40,840 nt of DNA, from assembly GCA_910580015.1 (NCBI GenBank), contig CAJTVT010000023.1:3706-44545 (forward strand), given 5' to 3'. Position 1 is the first letter of the stretch; every line of letters starts with the position of its first letter. This DNA is from an uncultured Lachnospiraceae bacterium (lineage in GTDB: Bacteria > Bacillota > Clostridia > Lachnospirales > Lachnospiraceae). The position numbers and the translations under genes are program-made. The notes beneath the pieces are model-generated. The model was given only the letters and a program-made list of their open reading frames with translations. It ran no database searches and was not told where the DNA came from. Of the stretch, positions 23,440 through 31,162 are shown one piece after another.

Positions 23440-24738
23440 ATGCCGACAATTGACACTGCTTATCATTATTATTTAAGCACATATGCCAACCAGTCGACTT
23501 CCCGTTATGATTCGCACAAAAAGAGCGAACTACGAAATATATATAATGATATTGTAAAAATTAATAAAGATTCTCCTCTGTATAAGATTAAACGTTCAGA
23601 GGATGTCCAGAAATTTGCAATTGATATCAAGGAAAGTACCCGTCTTATTAAGAATGTAGTGGCTTCCCTCTCAGATGCAGAGGAAGGTATTGGAAATGCT
23701 TTTCAGAAAAAGATCGCATTTTCTTCACAGGAGGACGTTGTTACTGCCAATTATCTAGGTGATAATAAAGCCTCAGAGGAATTGGAGAATTTCTCTATAG
23801 AAGTCAAGCAGTTAGCATCGCCTCAGATTAATCAGGGAGCTTATTTGGACAAAAATCGGTTGAATCTCAAACCTGGTTCTTATTCGTTCGATCTTGAGAA
23901 CAGTGTTGCAGCCTATGAATTTCAGTTTACTGTTAATTCAGAAGATACCAATTTTTCTACGCAGAATAAGTTAGCTGGATTGATTACCAATGCAGATATT
24001 GGATTGAAAGCGTCTGTGATTGAAAATGCAGATGGTTTAAGCGCTTTGCAGGTTGAATCACTTTCTACAGGAATTAATCCGAATGATGTGTTTTTATTTT
24101 CAATTTCCCCACAGGGAACACACGATTCTATGGCAGCAATTGATGCTTTGGGGATTGATCATGTGGCTCAGGAAGCGCAGAACGCAGTTTTTCTTTTGAA
24201 TGGAACAGAACAGATGGCGTATGATAATACGTTTCTGTTGGACAATAATTTTGAATTGACGCTCCATGGTGTCAGTCCTGAGGGAAAACCTGCTGTCATT
24301 GGTTTTAAGACCAATGCCGATGCTATGACTGAGAATATTCAGACTTTGGTAGATTCTTATAATTCTGTCTTGCAGACGGCAAATAAGTATTCTATCTCAC
24401 AGCCTCAGAGTGTGAAGTTATATCGAGACATGAGCGGTACAGCTTTTGCTTATCAAAAAAGCTTGGAAAATATCGGTCTTATGGTAGGGGATAACGGTGA
24501 AATTGCCATAGATGACGAGCGATTGACAGAGACGGTTTCCAGTGATGATTTTGAGCAAAAGTTATCGGTATTGAATGATTTTAAGAATTTGTTAAATATG
24601 AAAGCGAACAATGCATCTCTGGATCCTATGAAATATGTGGAGAAAGTTCTTGTCACTTATAAGAATCCTGGAAAAACATTTGTGACACCTTATATCACCT
24701 CCATTTATTCAGGTATGATGATGGATGAGTATTGTTAA
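23440..24738 (+). CDS. FliD-like (flagellar hook-associated protein 2-like) protein
   Basis: A 432-residue protein whose middle part resembles flagellar cap protein FliD. It shows VTANYLGDNKASEELENFSIEVKQLASPQINQGAYL (like the D0/D1 repeat of FliD), followed by a region with GSYSFDLE and FTVNSEDTN. Later it has IQTLVDSYNSVLQTANKYS and IGLMVGDNGEIAIDDERL, which match the C-terminal FliD domain wording (NSLL..., LGI..D..G.L..D...L). The N-terminus is unlike FliD. No signal peptide is seen, consistent with type III-type export or a cytosolic role. AAAGGAGGGGATTATC precedes ATG. No other flagellar gene is in the window. Confidence 0.65.
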   Translation: MPTIDTAYHYYLSTYANQSTSRYDSHKKSELRNIYNDIVKINKDSPLYKIKRSEDVQKFAIDIKESTRLIKNVVASLSDAEEGIGNAFQKKIAFSSQEDVVTANYLGDNKASEELENFSIEVKQLASPQINQGAYLDKNRLNLKPGSYSFDLENSVAAYEFQFTVNSEDTNFSTQNKLAGLITNADIGLKASVIENADGLSALQVESLSTGINPNDVFLFSISPQGTHDSMAAIDALGIDHVAQEAQNAVFLLNGTEQMAYDNTFLLDNNFELTLHGVSPEGKPAVIGFKTNADAMTENIQTLVDSYNSVLQTANKYSISQPQSVKLYRDMSGTAFAYQKSLENIGLMVGDNGEIAIDDERLTETVSSDDFEQKLSVLNDFKNLLNMKANNASLDPMKYVEKVLVTYKNPGKTFVTPYITSIYSGMMMDEYC

Positions 24739-24772
24739 AATAAAAATTCTTGTTGTATTTTTACAACAGAAA

Positions 24773-24821
24773 GGGCCATGAGAACGATCGTTGAATTTGT
24801 TGTTCTCATGACCCTATTTTT
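24773..24821 (+). terminator. Terminator after the FliD-like gene
   Basis: GGGCCATGAGAAC pairs with GTTCTCATGACCC, followed by TATTTTT. A shorter hairpin TGTTGTA/TACAACA (24751-24767) precedes it. Confidence 0.85.
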
Positions 24822-24897
24822 GAGCTTTTAAGTGGTTGAATGGAGAGTTACTCTGTTGTTGTAAGGTTTGTTGAATAAGAGTAAGTATAATCGATAT

Positions 24898-25113
24898 CTA
24901 TTCTTTTGTGAACTCTACAATATCTGTAATGTCACAATTTAGAATTTCACAGATATCATGTAAAGTATTGAGTGTAATACTTTTGTTCTTTCTTAAAGAA
25001 TCTAAAGTGCCTGTGCTGAAATTATAGTTATGAATTAGTTGGTATTGTGTGATTCCTTTTGCTTTCATTGTTTCCCAGAGAGGTGAATAGTTTATAATTT
25101 TGATCACGTCCAT
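24898..25113 (-). CDS. Small XRE-family transcription regulator
   Basis: A 71-residue protein that is almost entirely a Cro/C1-type helix-turn-helix: LWETMKAKGITQYQLIHNYNFSTGTLDSLRKNKSITLNTLHDICEILNCDITDIVEF. This is the YozG/HTH_26 group common in Firmicutes. The frame is open 27 codons further (to 25194), but those residues do not fit the family, so I use ATG 25113; its ribosome binding site (AAAAAAGAA) is weak. TATAAT lies on the minus strand about 14 bases upstream of this ATG, so a near-leaderless transcript or the longer start is possible. The target is unknown. Confidence 0.75.
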   Translation of the reverse strand: MDVIKIINYSPLWETMKAKGITQYQLIHNYNFSTGTLDSLRKNKSITLNTLHDICEILNCDITDIVEFTKE

Positions 25114-25436
25114 TTCTTTTTTAATAATATTATAGGAAATTTTTTCTTTTTCTACATTGCCGGAAATATGGCTATATATTGTTGAGGATGGCATAGCAGG
25201 ACAATAAAATTGGATGTATAAATATTCAAAATATAGGTAGAGAGTATGTTTGTATTAATGTTAAAATTAGTTTGATACAATTCTGGGAATATTACTCAAG
25301 TTTTGAAATTATGTACGATTTTGATTTGAAAAATGGTAATATTGAGATAGAATAAAAACAATTGAAGAATTGTAAAAGACATGAAGTATGAGAACGAAAG
25401 CTGTAAAAATAAAAAAAGAAAAGATGCAATTACCTA

Positions 25437-25467
25437 TTGACCCTAACGTTACGTCATAGTATATACT
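25437..25467 (+). promoter_or_regulatory. MerR-type promoter/operator (19-bp spacer)
   Basis: TTGACC (25437-25442) and TATACT (25462-25467) are 19 bases apart, the overlong spacing MerR regulators untwist. The spacer holds the dyad TGACCCTAACGTTACGTCA, close to operators of TipA/Mta-type regulators. This implies that the downstream merR gene activates itself. The rest of the 391-base gap between the two regulators shows no gene. Confidence 0.8.
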
Positions 25468-25504
25468 AAAAAAGTAGTGTATGGACATTTTGGGAGGGAT
25501 GAAT

Positions 25505-26254
25505 ATGTGGACAGTACATGAGATGGGAAAATTGACAGGGGTAAGCGCTCGCACGCTTCATCATTATGATGCGATTGGATTGCTGAAACCTTCTGCAATG
25601 ACAAGGGTAGGTTATCGTCTATATGATGAGACAGCGCTTAAACGGCTACAGAATATTTTAATGTTTCGTGAATTGGAGTTTCCTTTAAAGGAGATTAAAT
25701 CCATTCTTGATAGTCCCGTATTTGATCCACAAGAGGCTCTTGCACAGCAAATTAAATTGTTGGAACTGCGGCGAATGCATATTGACAAGTTGATTTCTTT
25801 TGCACGTGAGTTCCAGAAAGAAGGAGTGGACAAAATGGATTTTCATGTATTTGACAAGACGGAGATTGAACAGTATTCGAAAGAGGTCAAGGAAAGATGG
25901 GGTTCTACCGAAGCCTATCAGGAGTATGAAGAAAAGACAAATGGAAAGACAGAAAAAGAACAGAAGATTGCGGCAGATAAGTTGTTATCGTTATTTGCAG
26001 ATATTGGGCTTTTACGGAAAAATCTGCCTGAGGAACAGAAGGTGCAGGATAAAATAGCAAGTTTGCAATCATTTATAACGGAAAATTATTATCATTGCAC
26101 AGATGAGATTTTGTATGGATTAAGTCAAATGTATGTATGTGATGAACGGATGAAGTGTAACATTGATCAAGCAGGAGGAGAAGGTACAGCAGAGTTTGTC
26201 CGTCAGGCTATATCCATCTATTGTAAAGACAAAGGAATTGAGGTGATGGATTGA
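25505..26254 (+). CDS. MerR-family activator with TipAS antibiotic-binding domain
   Basis: A 249-residue regulator. Residues 1-70 form the MerR winged helix (TVHEMGKLTGVSARTLHHYDAIGLLKPS, VGYRLYDETALKRLQNILMFRELEFPLKEIK). A dimerisation coil runs to about 110, and a TipAS-like domain (about 125-249) starts with RWGSTEAYQEYEEKT. In TipA and Mta this domain traps drugs such as thiopeptides and turns the regulator on. Both ATG 25499 and 25505 are possible; 25505 has correct spacing from GGGAGG. The gene is preceded by its own 19-bp-spacer operator and followed by a degenerate stretch and a flavodoxin gene. Confidence 0.93.
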   Translation: MWTVHEMGKLTGVSARTLHHYDAIGLLKPSAMTRVGYRLYDETALKRLQNILMFRELEFPLKEIKSILDSPVFDPQEALAQQIKLLELRRMHIDKLISFAREFQKEGVDKMDFHVFDKTEIEQYSKEVKERWGSTEAYQEYEEKTNGKTEKEQKIAADKLLSLFADIGLLRKNLPEEQKVQDKIASLQSFITENYYHCTDEILYGLSQMYVCDERMKCNIDQAGGEGTAEFVRQAISIYCKDKGIEVMD

Positions 26255-26463
26255 TAGATTCCAGGACAAATTTAATTTTGCAAGAATTGGGTATGCCATA
26301 ATCACAGACAAAGAGTCTGCATGGAAACAGGTTGATTTATACGATAGAACTTGATACAATTTTTGCTGTGACAACGTTAGGGGCACCAACAAATGAAATC
26401 TATCAATATCAGGAGAAGGCTCATCAGGTATTTTTCGTTGGAACAATGAAACAGAAGGAGTAA
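26253..26463 (+). pseudogene. Possible degenerate reading frame between merR and flavodoxin
   Basis: Two short open stretches lie in different frames: one of 33 residues ending at TGA 26352-26354 (begins DRFQDKFNFARIGYAII) and one of 37 residues ending at TAA 26461-26463 (LDTIFAVTTLGAPTNEIYQYQEK). Neither has a proper start, and the frame change would need a single indel. It looks like the remains of a small protein gene, but I do not recognise the family. It could equally be chance open sequence. Confidence 0.3.
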
Positions 26464-26470
26464 ATGTGAT

Positions 26471-27001
26471 ATGGAAAAAGGACTTATTATTTATCAGTCG
26501 AAATATGGTTCGACAAAAAAATATGCAAATTGGTTAGCGGAATTGACAGGGTTTGACTGTATTGATAGAGCAAAAGCTACATTGAAAATTACATTGCCAT
26601 ATCAAACGATTGTATTATGTGGTGGTGTCTATGCTTCGGGTATCGCAGGATTGTCCTATTTAAAAAAATATATTGGACAATTGAAGGGGAGAAAAATAGC
26701 TGTATTTTGTGTAGGTGCTTCCCCATACGATGAAAAAGCATTTCGCGAATTGAAAACCCACAATCTGAAGAATGAGTTATGTGATATTCCACTTTTTTAC
26801 GGGAGAGGCGCATGGGACATGGATAGTATGACGTTTAAGGATAGAACGTTGTGTAAGATGTTACAGAAAGCGTTGTCTAAAAAGGATCCTGCAACTTATG
26901 AGCCCTGGATGCAGGCTTGTATGTCTGCGGTAGGAAAAACGTGTGACTGGACAGATAAAACGTATTTAGTGCCTGTAAAAGAATATTTAATAGGAGATTA
27001 A
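26471..27001 (+). CDS. Flavodoxin-domain protein
   Basis: A 176-residue cytosolic protein with a flavodoxin fold. The phosphate-binding loop IIYQSKYGSTKKYANWLAE (6-24) binds FMN, and further strands IVLCGGVYASGIAG (47-60) and IAVFCVGASP (75-84) match the HemG/flavodoxin-like family of Clostridia. ATG 26471 follows AGAAGGAGTAAATGTGAT. It lies downstream of a TipA-like regulator and may be its target. It could act in electron transfer or quinone-type reduction; the substrate is unknown. Confidence 0.85.
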   Translation: MEKGLIIYQSKYGSTKKYANWLAELTGFDCIDRAKATLKITLPYQTIVLCGGVYASGIAGLSYLKKYIGQLKGRKIAVFCVGASPYDEKAFRELKTHNLKNELCDIPLFYGRGAWDMDSMTFKDRTLCKMLQKALSKKDPATYEPWMQACMSAVGKTCDWTDKTYLVPVKEYLIGD

Positions 27002-27021
27002 GAAATTTGTTTCCAACATTA

Positions 27022-27053
27022 CGCCCTTTGCTCCTTACAAGGAACAAAGGGCG
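27022..27053 (+). terminator. Hairpin after the flavodoxin gene
   Basis: CGCCCTTTG (27022-27030) pairs with CAAAGGGCG (27045-27053), extended by TCCTT/AAGGA. There is no T-run, so it is a Rho-independent terminator only in weak form. Confidence 0.45.
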
Positions 27054-27168
27054 GGTGAGAGTTGTGTGAGAATAAAATGATTATCATCTTCCTGTAGTTG
27101 AATCTATTTATTCCCGCGAGCAACGAGCCAAGTGGCTGCCAGCAGACATTTGACGACTGCCGCGAGGG

Positions 27169-27215
27169 TCAAATACCCCGTTGCTTGCAGCGCTGCAAAG
27201 CAGCGGGGTATTTGA
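27169..27215. terminator. Strong near-perfect palindrome, likely terminator/REP-like element
   Basis: TCAAATACCCCG (27169-27180) pairs with CGGGGTATTTGA (27204-27215), with further pairing of TGCTT and CAG/CTG in between, so most of the 47 bases form one stem. A second GC-rich stretch (27114-27168, CCCGCGAGCAACGAG and onward) is attached. It lies between the flavodoxin gene and the convergent hemerythrin gene. The make-up differs from the AT-rich surroundings, as in REP-type elements. Confidence 0.6.
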
Positions 27216-27245
27216 TTGAGGGTGAGAGAGTGTGGAAGTGATTTA

Positions 27246-28601
27246 TCAAGTTTTCTCGAAAAAACGGTCGATCTCTTTTTTTATAGAGTCTGGAGAGAGA
27301 GATTTGGAAAGATATCCCTGTGGTTTAAATTCAAGCACTTTTTTTACACTTTCCCTATCTACCCTGCTGGTCAAAAAGATGATTGGAATATCTTCAAATT
27401 CTTTCTCAGCACGGATCATTTCCAATATCTGGCTTCCATTGCAGACGGGCATTTCATAGTCTAACAGAACGAGATCTGGTCTGTTGAGTGTAATGCTTCT
27501 AAATGCAGACAGGCCCGATGTGGCTGTCAGTGTCTCATAGTCATTTCCCAGCAACGTCATCATTGTTTTCAACATAAAGTCCGAATCGTCTACAATAAGA
27601 ATTTTCTTCTTTTGGTCTGTTGCAGTTCTTTCAGCGTTATTCTGGGTTAAGTATTGCTTGACTTTGCTCATAGCGTTTTCTGTGATAATTGAGCCACCGT
27701 CTTCGTTTAAAATCATATTGCCTGTAGCCATACAATATGCAAAATATCCTTTTCCAGTGTCAAATAGCAAGCTAAATTGTGGACTGTGTTTTTCAAATAC
27801 TTTTTGAAACTGTTCATAGGTCAATAATTGCTCTGTCTGTACATCTGCCTGTGCCAAAGCTGGGAAATGCCCTTTTATGTGTTCCACAAATTGTCTTGCG
27901 GTATATCTGGCAACATTCATCAGCATAACATTTACAGTTTTAGATTTTGTTTCCATAATGCTGCCGATCGTGTTGACAATGAGCTGTTCTTCAAAGACCA
28001 GAAGAAATTCCCATTTCTTTTTTTCGCCAGTATTGTAGATTAAGCGATAATATATTCCGTTTCCGAATTTCTCGCCGCCATAGCAGTTGCTGATTAGTCG
28101 AGGATCCAGTTGAAACATGCTGTGTAATTGACTGAGGATTGCTTGCCCCATCACGGATTGCTCTTCCTCTGGCAAAAGATTTTCCCACTGTTTTATGGTC
28201 TCGCCGCTTACAATGGCCTGATCCTCGGTTAATGTGTGGCCAATTAACCATCCTGCGCATACGCCAAGGAAATGCTCAACAGAATTTTCTGAATAATTAG
28301 ATTGTTCCAATTCTTTTTCTAGAGCAGGCAGTGTTACTTTGCGAAAGTTGTCATGGACGCGCTTATGCATCGGGAATCCGGCATAATCGATCGAAGCCAT
28401 GTAATGTTCTTCGTCTTGAAAATGCTGAAATGCATGATCCTTAAAATATTTTACTGCCTCTTGACAAACCCACTGGCTCTTCTCAACTTGTTGTCCAAAA
28501 TCAAAAAGTTTATTGAGAATGCGAAACAGTTTTTTGTGTTCTTTGTCGATAATGTCTACGCCAATGTTATAGCGATTGTTCCATACCAATTGATTTCCCA
28601 T
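27246..28601 (-). CDS. Hemerythrin / CheX-like / response-regulator receiver fusion
   Basis: A 451-residue cytosolic protein with three modules. Residues 1-135 are a bacteriohemerythrin: DKEHKKLF (His22), HAFQHFQDEEHYM (His56/His60, Glu64), HKRVHDNF (His79, His83) and WLIGHTLTED (His122, Asp127) supply the di-iron ligands that bind oxygen. Residues about 150-310 resemble the CheX/CheC-type phosphatase fold (VNTIGSIMETKSKTVNVML). Residues 332-451 are a receiver: Asp338-Asp339, phospho-acceptor Asp381 (LVLLDYEMP), Thr411 and Lys433. AAAGGAGTGAATCT precedes ATG. Together this suggests an oxygen-sensing regulator of CheY-type signalling. Upstream lies an inverted repeat. Confidence 0.88.
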   Translation of the reverse strand: MGNQLVWNNRYNIGVDIIDKEHKKLFRILNKLFDFGQQVEKSQWVCQEAVKYFKDHAFQHFQDEEHYMASIDYAGFPMHKRVHDNFRKVTLPALEKELEQSNYSENSVEHFLGVCAGWLIGHTLTEDQAIVSGETIKQWENLLPEEEQSVMGQAILSQLHSMFQLDPRLISNCYGGEKFGNGIYYRLIYNTGEKKKWEFLLVFEEQLIVNTIGSIMETKSKTVNVMLMNVARYTARQFVEHIKGHFPALAQADVQTEQLLTYEQFQKVFEKHSPQFSLLFDTGKGYFAYCMATGNMILNEDGGSIITENAMSKVKQYLTQNNAERTATDQKKKILIVDDSDFMLKTMMTLLGNDYETLTATSGLSAFRSITLNRPDLVLLDYEMPVCNGSQILEMIRAEKEFEDIPIIFLTSRVDRESVKKVLEFKPQGYLSKSLSPDSIKKEIDRFFEKT

Positions 28602-28645
28602 AGATTCACTCCTTTATATTTTTATAAAAGCTCCTTGTAGGCAGG

Positions 28646-28681
28646 GACAATTTCTGTACTTTTTTATTGACAGAAATTGTC
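28646..28681. promoter_or_regulatory. Perfect 12-bp inverted repeat upstream of the hemerythrin gene
   Basis: GACAATTTCTGT (28646-28657) and ACAGAAATTGTC (28670-28681) are exact inverted copies 12 bases apart, 45-80 bases before the start codon on the minus strand. TTGACA on the minus strand overlaps the distal arm, so this may be an operator over the promoter. The rest of the 490-base gap is AT-rich and holds the next two sites. Confidence 0.55.
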
Positions 28682-28908
28682 AAAGCGCTCTTTATATTAT
28701 ATCAAACAGCAGTCATTTTTTTGGGTCCTGATTTTCACATTTTTTTCCCTTTTCTTCGCAAGTAAGTTACAATAAAACATTGATATTTATTTATCGAAAA
28801 GTGTCCGATGCAGATGGCAGAAACGAATGTGATCTAGTGTGCTGTATTCATCGGTAAATAAGTACATCTCAGTTTTTAGGGGAAGATTACAATTGAAGAA
28901 ATTAAGAA

Positions 28909-28920
28909 GAACGAATGTTC
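28909..28920. promoter_or_regulatory. LexA-box-like site before the Imm51-like gene
   Basis: GAACGAATGTTC matches the Firmicutes SOS-box core GAAC-RNRY-GTTY in full. TTGTTG and TATACT/TATAAC (28937-28963) follow as an imperfect promoter. Such a core is expected roughly once or twice by chance in 40 kb, so function is unproven. Confidence 0.35.
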
Positions 28921-29091
28921 AATTTTGTCTGTACTTTTGTTGGAACTAGTGATATACTATAACAGTACAAGGGGCGTTTTCTATGGTTTGAAGGTGAAGA
29001 AGATTAGTGAAAAAAGGGTTGGGTATCGTCAGATGTGGATTTGTATGTTGCTTGTACAGAAACATCACAGAGGAAAAGGAGAAGTCTGAAT

Positions 29092-29451
29092 ATGGCTGAT
29101 TATGTAAAATGGTATGAGAATGGTGATGAGATTCATGTATGCTTTTATAATGAGGAGGATAAGCCCTTTGCCATTGGTGAGAAAATGAATGAGATTAATG
29201 AGCTGGCATATATGAATGGTTATAACTGGGATGCTTTTTTCAATTATTATCTTAGTAAAAATGCACCAGATATTTTGGAGGGAATGGACAGTGATCCAGA
29301 AGCGGGGTTCTATGCGGCTCATTTTGCGTTGACCAAAGAGAATCAGGATAAGGCGGAACGTTTCGTACAAATTATTATTTCCTTAATTGAAAATGCAGAT
29401 GAATTGTATCAAATTGTCCATGAAAATGGGGACGAGATTGAGTGGGATTAA
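29092..29451 (+). CDS. Small acidic protein, possibly Imm51-family immunity protein
   Basis: A 119-residue acidic cytosolic protein. The central wording GYNWDAFFNYYLSKNAPDILEGMDSDPEAGFYAAHF resembles what I recall of Imm51 immunity proteins (aromatic-rich helix, then DPEAG). No toxin gene is adjacent. AGGAAAAGGAGAAGTCTGAAT precedes ATG; the frame is open 19 codons upstream without a site. It is a solitary gene between its own promoter region and a terminator. The family assignment is from memory and could be wrong. Confidence 0.6.
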   Translation: MADYVKWYENGDEIHVCFYNEEDKPFAIGEKMNEINELAYMNGYNWDAFFNYYLSKNAPDILEGMDSDPEAGFYAAHFALTKENQDKAERFVQIIISLIENADELYQIVHENGDEIEWD

Positions 29452-29497
29452 TGCTTACTAATGTTTATTTTGTGATAACTGTATTTTTTAGTTCCTG

Positions 29498-29537
29498 GCC
29501 GTTTGATTTTTAAAATGAGAATCAAGCGGCTTTTTTT
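29498..29537 (+). terminator. Terminator after the small acidic gene
   Basis: GCCGTTTGATT (29498-29508) pairs with AATCAAGCGGC (29520-29530), followed by seven T. The remaining 295 bases up to the solute-binding protein gene are AT-rich, with a possible -10 (GATAAT, near 29794) and nothing else visible. Confidence 0.9.
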
Positions 29538-29832
29538 GGATGATCTAAAATCTGATTTGCAGATTGAAAAATACGCTATGGTTTTTCCTATTTATAACGA
29601 AAATATCTGTTGGCAAAATTAAGTCAATAAGAAATTGAGGCAGAAAAAAGATTGAATAAAAATTGATAAATCGATATAATAACATGAGAAACCTTAAATA
29701 GTTTGACAGTATAATTCGTAATACGCAATAGAAAGACTGTTGCATAGAAATAAAGCAAACGATTCTAATATGGTCTTAAGAGCATTTCGCTTATGATAAT
29801 ATGAATAAAATTACAGAATGAGAGGTTGGAGC

Positions 29833-31125
29833 ATGAAGAGCAAAAAATTAGGCATGTTGTTTGTAAGTTTTGTATTGGCTACTGTGTTGTTCGGATGTGC
29901 CAAAGCAAGAGATGAAGACAAGACTGCAAATTTGGACACTGTATTGCAGAACGAGAGTAAGAACATGGATGAGGCAGAAACATTGGAAAATGACGAAGAT
30001 GTAGAACTGGTTGTTTGGGGGGCCGAGGAGGATGAGGCGCTTCTGCAGCAAATTACTGAAAGTTTTCAGGAAGAATACAAAGGACAGGCGAATTTTGATA
30101 TCACAATTGCCGCCCAGAGCGAAGCCGGTTGCAAAGACGTTTTATTGGGGGATTTGGAAGCCGGAGCCGATGTCTTTGCTTTTGCAGATGATCAACTAAA
30201 TGCTCTTGTAGCGGCAGGTGCTTTGGAACCCATAGAAAATGCGGATCAACTCAAATCTGAATGTTTACCTGGTGCAATAGAAGCCGCTTCCGTTGCAGAT
30301 GTTTTGTACGCATATCCTTTAACGGCGGATAACGGCTATTTCTTGTATTATAATAAGCAATATTTCAATGAGGAAGATGTAAAAACCTTTGACCGCATAC
30401 TGCAAATTGCCGAAGAAAACAAAAAACGAGTTACGATGGACTGGTCTTCTGCATGGTATGTCTACGCATTCTTTGGCAATACTGGTTTGGAAGTTGGACT
30501 GAACGATGACGGAATTACGAATTACTGTACTTGGAACGGAACAGACGGAGATATCAAAGGAGTAGATGTTGCCAACGCTATGCTCTCTATTGCCGACAGT
30601 CCTGCTTTTTTGAGTACAGAAGAATCTGGCTTTCTTGAAGGAATTCAGGATGGATCCGTAATTGCGGGAATCAGTGGCGTATGGAATGCGGTTGCCATGA
30701 AAGATACTCTTGGGGCAAATTATGGCGCTGCCAAACTTCCTACATATACCTGCGCAAACAGGCAAATACAAATGGCTTCTTTTTCTGGCTATAAATTGAT
30801 TGGAGTTAACGCCTATTCCAAACAGTATGTATGGGCATCCCGACTGGCAGAATGGATTACCAATGAACAAAACCAGCAGCTTCGTTTTGAAATGCGTGGT
30901 CAAGGTCCCGCAAACGCAAATGCTGCGGCGTCCGCCAGCGTGCAGGATTCCCCTGCTATTACCGCTTTGATTGAACAGTCGGAATTTTCCTGTTTACAGC
31001 GCATCGGCAACAGTTTCTGGGATCCAGTATCAGCATTCGCCACAAACATGGCTGCCAAAAATCCAGGAGGAAAAAAACTGCAGGAACAGCTTGATACAAT
31101 GGTGGAAGGGATTACTGCACCATAA
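29833..31125 (+). CDS. Extracellular solute-binding lipoprotein (family 1, MalE-like)
   Basis: A 430-residue lipoprotein held outside the membrane. Residues 1-22 form a signal peptide with lipobox VLFGC. The mature part has the two-lobed binding-protein pattern: VELVVWGAEED near 60, TESFQEEYKG, ADVFAFADDQLNALVAAGALEPI, YAYPLTADNGYFLYYNKQYF and GVWNAVAMKDTLGANYGAAKLPTY. These are typical of sugar-binding proteins of ABC importers. ATG 29833 (GAGGTTGGAG upstream) is used rather than 29818. No permease or ATPase follows; instead a chemoreceptor gene starts 37 bases later. It may therefore serve sensing rather than transport. Confidence 0.9.
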   Translation: MKSKKLGMLFVSFVLATVLFGCAKARDEDKTANLDTVLQNESKNMDEAETLENDEDVELVVWGAEEDEALLQQITESFQEEYKGQANFDITIAAQSEAGCKDVLLGDLEAGADVFAFADDQLNALVAAGALEPIENADQLKSECLPGAIEAASVADVLYAYPLTADNGYFLYYNKQYFNEEDVKTFDRILQIAEENKKRVTMDWSSAWYVYAFFGNTGLEVGLNDDGITNYCTWNGTDGDIKGVDVANAMLSIADSPAFLSTEESGFLEGIQDGSVIAGISGVWNAVAMKDTLGANYGAAKLPTYTCANRQIQMASFSGYKLIGVNAYSKQYVWASRLAEWITNEQNQQLRFEMRGQGPANANAAASASVQDSPAITALIEQSEFSCLQRIGNSFWDPVSAFATNMAAKNPGGKKLQEQLDTMVEGITAP

Positions 31126-31162
31126 AAAATACTTCTATTTTGTTTGGAGGATAACAGGGATT

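Noticed and set aside
23171..23476. 101-codon frame after the coiled-coil gene
   Set aside because: It arises from the diverged tandem copy of the gene's 3' end, has no ribosome binding site and overlaps the start of the FliD-like gene.
27110..27215. GC-rich palindrome as a CRISPR repeat or tRNA
   Set aside because: Only one copy is in the window, with no spacer pattern and no tRNA arms such as a GTTC loop or CCA end.
30319..30903. 194-codon minus-strand frame inside the solute-binding protein gene
   Set aside because: It is a shadow of a strongly supported lipoprotein gene; no start signal and no recognisable domain.
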